From Alectoria sarmentosa (Eukaryota; Ascomycota; Lecanoromycetes; Lecanorales; Parmeliaceae): DNA of 20,047 nucleotides. The notes under the pieces were generated by a model. That model searched no databases and was not told where the DNA came from. It saw only the letters and a list, made by a program, of their open reading frames with translations. A program made the translations under genes and the position numbers. The first letter of the stretch is position 1. Each line of letters opens with the position of its first letter. This document shows positions 19,320 through 20,047 of the stretch, in pieces. The DNA is taken from assembly GCA_009733775.1 (NCBI GenBank), contig WOGZ01000454.1, positions 1 to 20,047 of the forward strand. Direction: 5' to 3'.

Positions 19320-19353
19320 GGGGGAGGGATGGGGATGGGGATGGGGATGGGGT
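19320..19353 (+). repeat. GGGGAT repeat, likely G-quadruplex in the 3' UTR
   Basis: Starting 8 bases after the TAG of the GRHL-like gene, four GGGGAT-type units and flanking GGGG/GGG runs give at least five G tracts separated by one to two bases. On the sense strand this would place a quadruplex-forming sequence in the mRNA 3' UTR. Confidence 0.85.
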
Positions 19354-19390
19354 GTTGTGGATGGATTATGAGGGGGGAAGGAAAGGATAA

Positions 19391-19640
19391 GCACACCTGG
19401 AACGAGGACTGACTATGGAAAGTTGTGGTGGTGTCTATAGGGACGGACTCTTGCCGAACATTCCTTTTCGGATTCGCGGGAGAAAGGAAATGGTTCCGCA
19501 CACCTGGAAGGAGAACCGGTCGTGGGGGTTATTGGTGGCACCCAGAGCGAACGGGCTCTTGTCGAACATTCCTTTTGGTGGGGGTTAAGGTGACGGATCC
19601 GACGGGGCTCCGGCAGACATTCTTTTTCCAACTTCTTTTT
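19391..19640. repeat. Imperfect tandem repeat of about 107 bp (2.4 copies)
   Basis: Copy 1 (19391-19497) and copy 2 (19498-19600) both begin GCACACCTGGAA and share GGNCTCTTGNCGAACATTCC with CTTTT after it (19445 and 19553 onward). A third partial copy (19601-19633) holds GGGGCTCCGGCAGACATTC. The shared blocks are offset by 107-108 bp, then about 51 bp. On the minus strand the copies read as repeated KEC.../RNVRQE... peptides, but no gene model supports translation. Confidence 0.75.
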
Positions 19641-20047
19641 TTCTCGGGGAGGGGGGAGTACGCACCTGTTGGGATTGCGGCACCGTGGCTGGAGGGCGGT
19701 CTTGAGAACACCCTCGTTTTTTTTTTTCGTTTTTTCGGTCTTTTCTTGCATTCATTCATTCTTCCTATCCTTCGGTGGCCCGTTCGAAGGGCCTGTCCTT
19801 CAACGGGAACCAACCACCCTTCATCGTCGTCGACACTGTTTTTTAGGCTTTGTCTTGTCTTCTTCTCTAATACCCTTGATGTTTGATGTTGGTTGGCTGC
19901 TCAAAGACGGGCTTTTTGGGGGTTGGCGATGCTGTAGATTTGTGGTTTTAGTTTATAGAAATTTAAAGGGATCTTTTTTCGCGGTCGGCTTGTGGTTGTG
20001 GATGAGATGAAAATGTTTTTGTGGGGGGGAGTGTAGCGGGGCACGTG
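19641..20047. other. T-rich and G-rich low-complexity DNA
   Basis: Poly-T runs (about 19717-19735, 19972-19979), ATTCATTC repeats and G runs; the window ends in CACGTG. The plus-strand frames here are rich in F, L and W from the poly-T sequence and do not look like proteins. No gene seen. Confidence 0.6.

Overview
The window reads as nuclear DNA of a filamentous ascomycete; I cannot name the genus. The signs are short spliceosomal introns (about 50-210 nt) with GTATGA, GTAAGA or GTACGT donors, CTAAC/CTGAC branch sites and CAG/TAG acceptors. A CT-rich leader runs into a CAACATCATGG-type start, and the recognisable proteins belong to families common in such fungi: a secreted beta-lactamase-fold hydrolase, F-box-type proteins and a Grainyhead/CP2-type dimerisation domain. 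There are no bacterial operons or Shine-Dalgarno sites.

Layout. 1-1280 is low-complexity DNA: a (CT)n microsatellite, a 5-bp repeat, a 12-bp minisatellite built from CTAC/CTAT/CTTG tetramers, TTCC tracts and a 9-bp G-rich repeat. 1281-7835 is gene-poor. It holds a degenerate tRNA-like element with recognisable A and B boxes near 7260-7335 and no gene I can support. 7836-9912 (minus) is a three-exon gene for a secreted serine hydrolase of the beta-lactamase / penicillin-binding family. 9913-12240 has no supported gene. 12358-12924 (plus) is a single-exon gene for a 188-residue protein with an F-box-like start. 14130-15210 (plus) is a decayed F-box/leucine-rich-repeat-type gene with two in-frame stops and two frame changes. 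15211-17600 has no supported gene but carries an inverted repeat and a triple 19-bp repeat. 17805-19312 (plus) is a six-exon gene whose last exon encodes a beta-grasp domain like the C-terminal dimerisation domain of Grainyhead/CP2 transcription factors, preceded only by a proline/glutamine-rich disordered region. A GGGGAT tract and a 107-bp imperfect tandem repeat follow it.

The three live genes face different ways and have no evident shared pathway, so this is not a gene cluster. The most interesting item is the Grainyhead/CP2-type dimerisation domain in a protein with no visible DNA-binding domain. Its upstream region also carries a triple repeat and a perfect hairpin. Nothing here looks to me like a complete new defence or mobile system.
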